Shown in pieces: positions 18,129 to 19,589 of a DNA stretch of 19,589 nucleotides. Made by a program: the position numbers and the translations under genes. The stretch spans positions 1 through 19,589 of the forward strand of contig NZ_DIHC01000008.1 of the NCBI RefSeq assembly GCF_002419965.1, written 5' to 3'. The notes beneath the pieces are model-generated. The model searched no databases. It was not told the DNA's origin and saw nothing but the letters and a program-made list of their open reading frames with translations. The DNA comes from Pseudomonas sp. UBA5706 (GTDB lineage: Bacteria > Pseudomonadota > Gammaproteobacteria > Pseudomonadales > Pseudomonadaceae). Position 1 is the first letter of the stretch, and each line of letters begins with the position of its first letter.

Positions 18129-19497
18129 ACTCTACAACGTCGAGGCCGAGCACGGCCTGCTGGGCGCCATGCTCCAGCGTCCGGAGCTGATCGATACGCT
18201 TAGCGACGACCTGTCCGCCGAGTCGTTCTACTTCCCGGAAAACTCCGAAATCTATCGTGGCATCCTAGCTGTGCGTGCTGCAGGCAAATCAGTGGATTTC
18301 CTGACGGTTGCCGATCACATCAACACTCTGCCTGACGGCAGCAGTGCTTTGGCCTACTGCGCCGAGATCGTCCACAACACGCCCAGCGTAGCCAGCGCCG
18401 GTACCTACGCTCGAATCGTGCGTGAACGCGCAATCGACCGGGCACTGTATGACCTCGGCACCCAAGCCATGGATATTGCGCAAGGGGATGAAGACACCCA
18501 GGCGAAGATTGCGGCCATTCAGGCAGCTGCGTTGTCCATCGACACCGGTGCTGACAGTGATGATGTCGTGAAAGCCGGTGACGTGTTGGTCGATCAGCTT
18601 GAAGTCTGGCAAGACCGTCATGACCGTCACGTCAGCGGCCAGACCCTTATGGGGCTTTCCACCGGCCTGAAGGATCTGGACGAAAAGCTGGGAGGTCTTC
18701 TGCCAGAACAGCTGATTATCGTTGCGGGACGCCCTGCGATGGGCAAAACGACTCTGGCAATGGGCTTTGCCAACCATGCCGCGATTCATCAGGGAAAGTC
18801 CGCCCTGGTGTTCAGCCTTGAAATGAGCAAGGGCCAGCTCGTTGACCGGTCGATTGCTTCCGAAGGGCGCATCCCACTAAGCGCGATCAAAAACGGCACT
18901 GCGTGCCAGACGCATGAGCATCAGCTGGCAGCGGCGGCCCGGTCAGTGCAGGTTTCGAAGTTGTTCTTCTCCGACAAGGCCGGGGCCAACATCGGGCGCA
19001 TCCGATCCATGGCGCGACGCCACAAGATGCGCTACGGGCTGGACTTGCTGGTGATCGACTACCTGCAACTGATGGACGGTGACGGCGGCAATCGCACGGA
19101 GCAAATCAGCAGCATCAGCCGTGGCGCCAAGCTGCTGGCCCGTGAGCTGGGCATTCCCGTGGTTCTGCTCAGCCAGTTGTCCCGCCAATGTGAACAGCGT
19201 CCGAACAAGCGCCCGATTCCATCGGACCTGCGTGAGTCGGGCGCGATCGAGCAGGATGCCGATGTAATCCTCTTCGTTTATCGCGACGAGGTTTACAGCG
19301 AGCACAGCGACGCCAAAGGCGTAGCCGAGATCATCGTGGGCAAAGGGCGAGATATTGAAACCGGCACCGTCCGCGCCGCTTTCTTGGGGCAGTACAACCG
19401 GTTTGAAAGCCTCTCCGCTGGCTGGAAGCCAGAGGCGGTCGAGAAGCCCGCCAAGGTCGCGTCGTTGGCTGGCCGCTACGCCAAGGAGCGCTTCTGA
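18121..19497 (+). CDS. dnaB: Replicative DNA helicase DnaB
   Basis: A 458-residue hexameric helicase that unwinds DNA ahead of the phage replication fork. The N-terminal domain begins YNVEAEHGLLGAMLQRPELI and has FYFPENSEIYRGI, as in cellular DnaB. The RecA-like core has Walker A GRPAMGKT (203-210), Walker B LLVIDYLQLM (309-318), the SQLSRQCEQRPNKRPIPSDL loop and IVGKGRDIETG near the end. Length matches full-size DnaB (about 460), so it should not need a host copy. Start GTG at 18121 overlaps the initiator gene by eight bases. With the O-like gene it forms the replication module. Confidence 0.95.
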   Translation: MRELYNVEAEHGLLGAMLQRPELIDTLSDDLSAESFYFPENSEIYRGILAVRAAGKSVDFLTVADHINTLPDGSSALAYCAEIVHNTPSVASAGTYARIVRERAIDRALYDLGTQAMDIAQGDEDTQAKIAAIQAAALSIDTGADSDDVVKAGDVLVDQLEVWQDRHDRHVSGQTLMGLSTGLKDLDEKLGGLLPEQLIIVAGRPAMGKTTLAMGFANHAAIHQGKSALVFSLEMSKGQLVDRSIASEGRIPLSAIKNGTACQTHEHQLAAAARSVQVSKLFFSDKAGANIGRIRSMARRHKMRYGLDLLVIDYLQLMDGDGGNRTEQISSISRGAKLLARELGIPVVLLSQLSRQCEQRPNKRPIPSDLRESGAIEQDADVILFVYRDEVYSEHSDAKGVAEIIVGKGRDIETGTVRAAFLGQYNRFESLSAGWKPEAVEKPAKVASLAGRYAKERF

Positions 19498-19589
19498 TGC
19501 ACCTCTCTGAATTCCGCATCCAGCAGCTGCTGGCTGGGCAGTCTTCAACCGCACAGAAGATTTATCAGCACGTACGTATTCAGGAGCCA
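19497..19589 (+). CDS. Start of a small phage protein (partial, cut by right edge)
   Basis: The ATG at 19497 shares a base with the dnaB stop (TGATG) and has AAGGAG eight bases upstream. The 31 visible codons read MHLSEFRIQQLLAGQSSTAQ, then KIYQHVRIQEP, and remain open. The start resembles small winged-helix proteins that follow dnaB in Pseudomonas phages, but too little is visible to be sure. Confidence 0.7.
   Translation, partial: MHLSEFRIQQLLAGQSSTAQKIYQHVRIQEP

Noticed and set aside
18289..19554. Leftward frames opposite dnaB
   Set aside because: Antisense shadows of a full-length DnaB with intact Walker motifs.
1..19589. CRISPR array, tRNA, insertion sequence or attachment site
   Set aside because: No regular repeat-spacer series, no cloverleaf pattern, no transposase-like frame with terminal repeats, and no integrase in the window to define an attachment site.

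Overview
The window reads as the early/regulatory arm of a temperate, lambda-like phage (prophage or free phage) of a Pseudomonas-type host. The evidence is the high-GC coding bias with strong AGGAGG-type ribosome sites, the divergent CI/Cro-type switch, the DUF2303, DUF4406, Dcm and HNH accessory genes, and the Rha/KilAC, replication-initiator and DnaB genes. No structural, integrase, lysis, tRNA or rRNA genes are seen. Both ends cut through genes. Family names come from reading the proteins, not from a search.

Layout. (1) 1-10000, mostly leftward: an ASCH/PUA-like phage protein cut by the left edge, an HNH nuclease, a Cys-rich protein, DUF4406, a large C5-cytosine methyltransferase, a TGT-like protein led by a 28-codon ORF, an NPPF-type methyltransferase, DUF2303, a gene broken by one in-frame stop, and two small co-translated genes. 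Rightward single genes sit between them (1577, 4553, 5594, 6549, 6811, 7861, 10565, 11868). Several have a -10-like box, a tiny hairpin and a Shine-Dalgarno packed into a very short leader, as expected of morons or independently expressed cargo. (2) 10000-14400: a lipoprotein moron with its own terminator, a ribbon-helix-helix regulator facing a zinc-ribbon gene across a long inverted repeat, a small gene under a near-consensus LexA box, and a 309-codon protein of unknown function next to the repressor. (3) 14450-15400: the immunity switch. It has an S24-type repressor (leftward), a Cro-like protein (rightward) and three 14-bp operators spaced exactly 24 bp apart around one palindromic TTGCAA that can act as -35 for both promoters. 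(4) 15470-19589, rightward: a CII-family regulator, a short unknown gene meeting an antisense gene, a Rha/KilAC protein, a helix-turn-helix replication initiator with five internal iteron-like repeats, DnaB helicase, and the start of one more gene.

Most interesting: (a) a second, well-formed ORF fully nested on the same strand inside the dcm gene, with its own ribosome site; (b) an SOS-type box over an 83-aa gene, combined with a repressor that keeps the S24 Ser/Lys pair but lacks an Ala-Gly cleavage site at the expected distance, which suggests LexA-controlled antirepressor induction; (c) the iteron array inside the initiator gene; (d) decaying genes (a nonsense-mutated small gene and an adenine-methyltransferase relic), which point to a remodelled accessory region.
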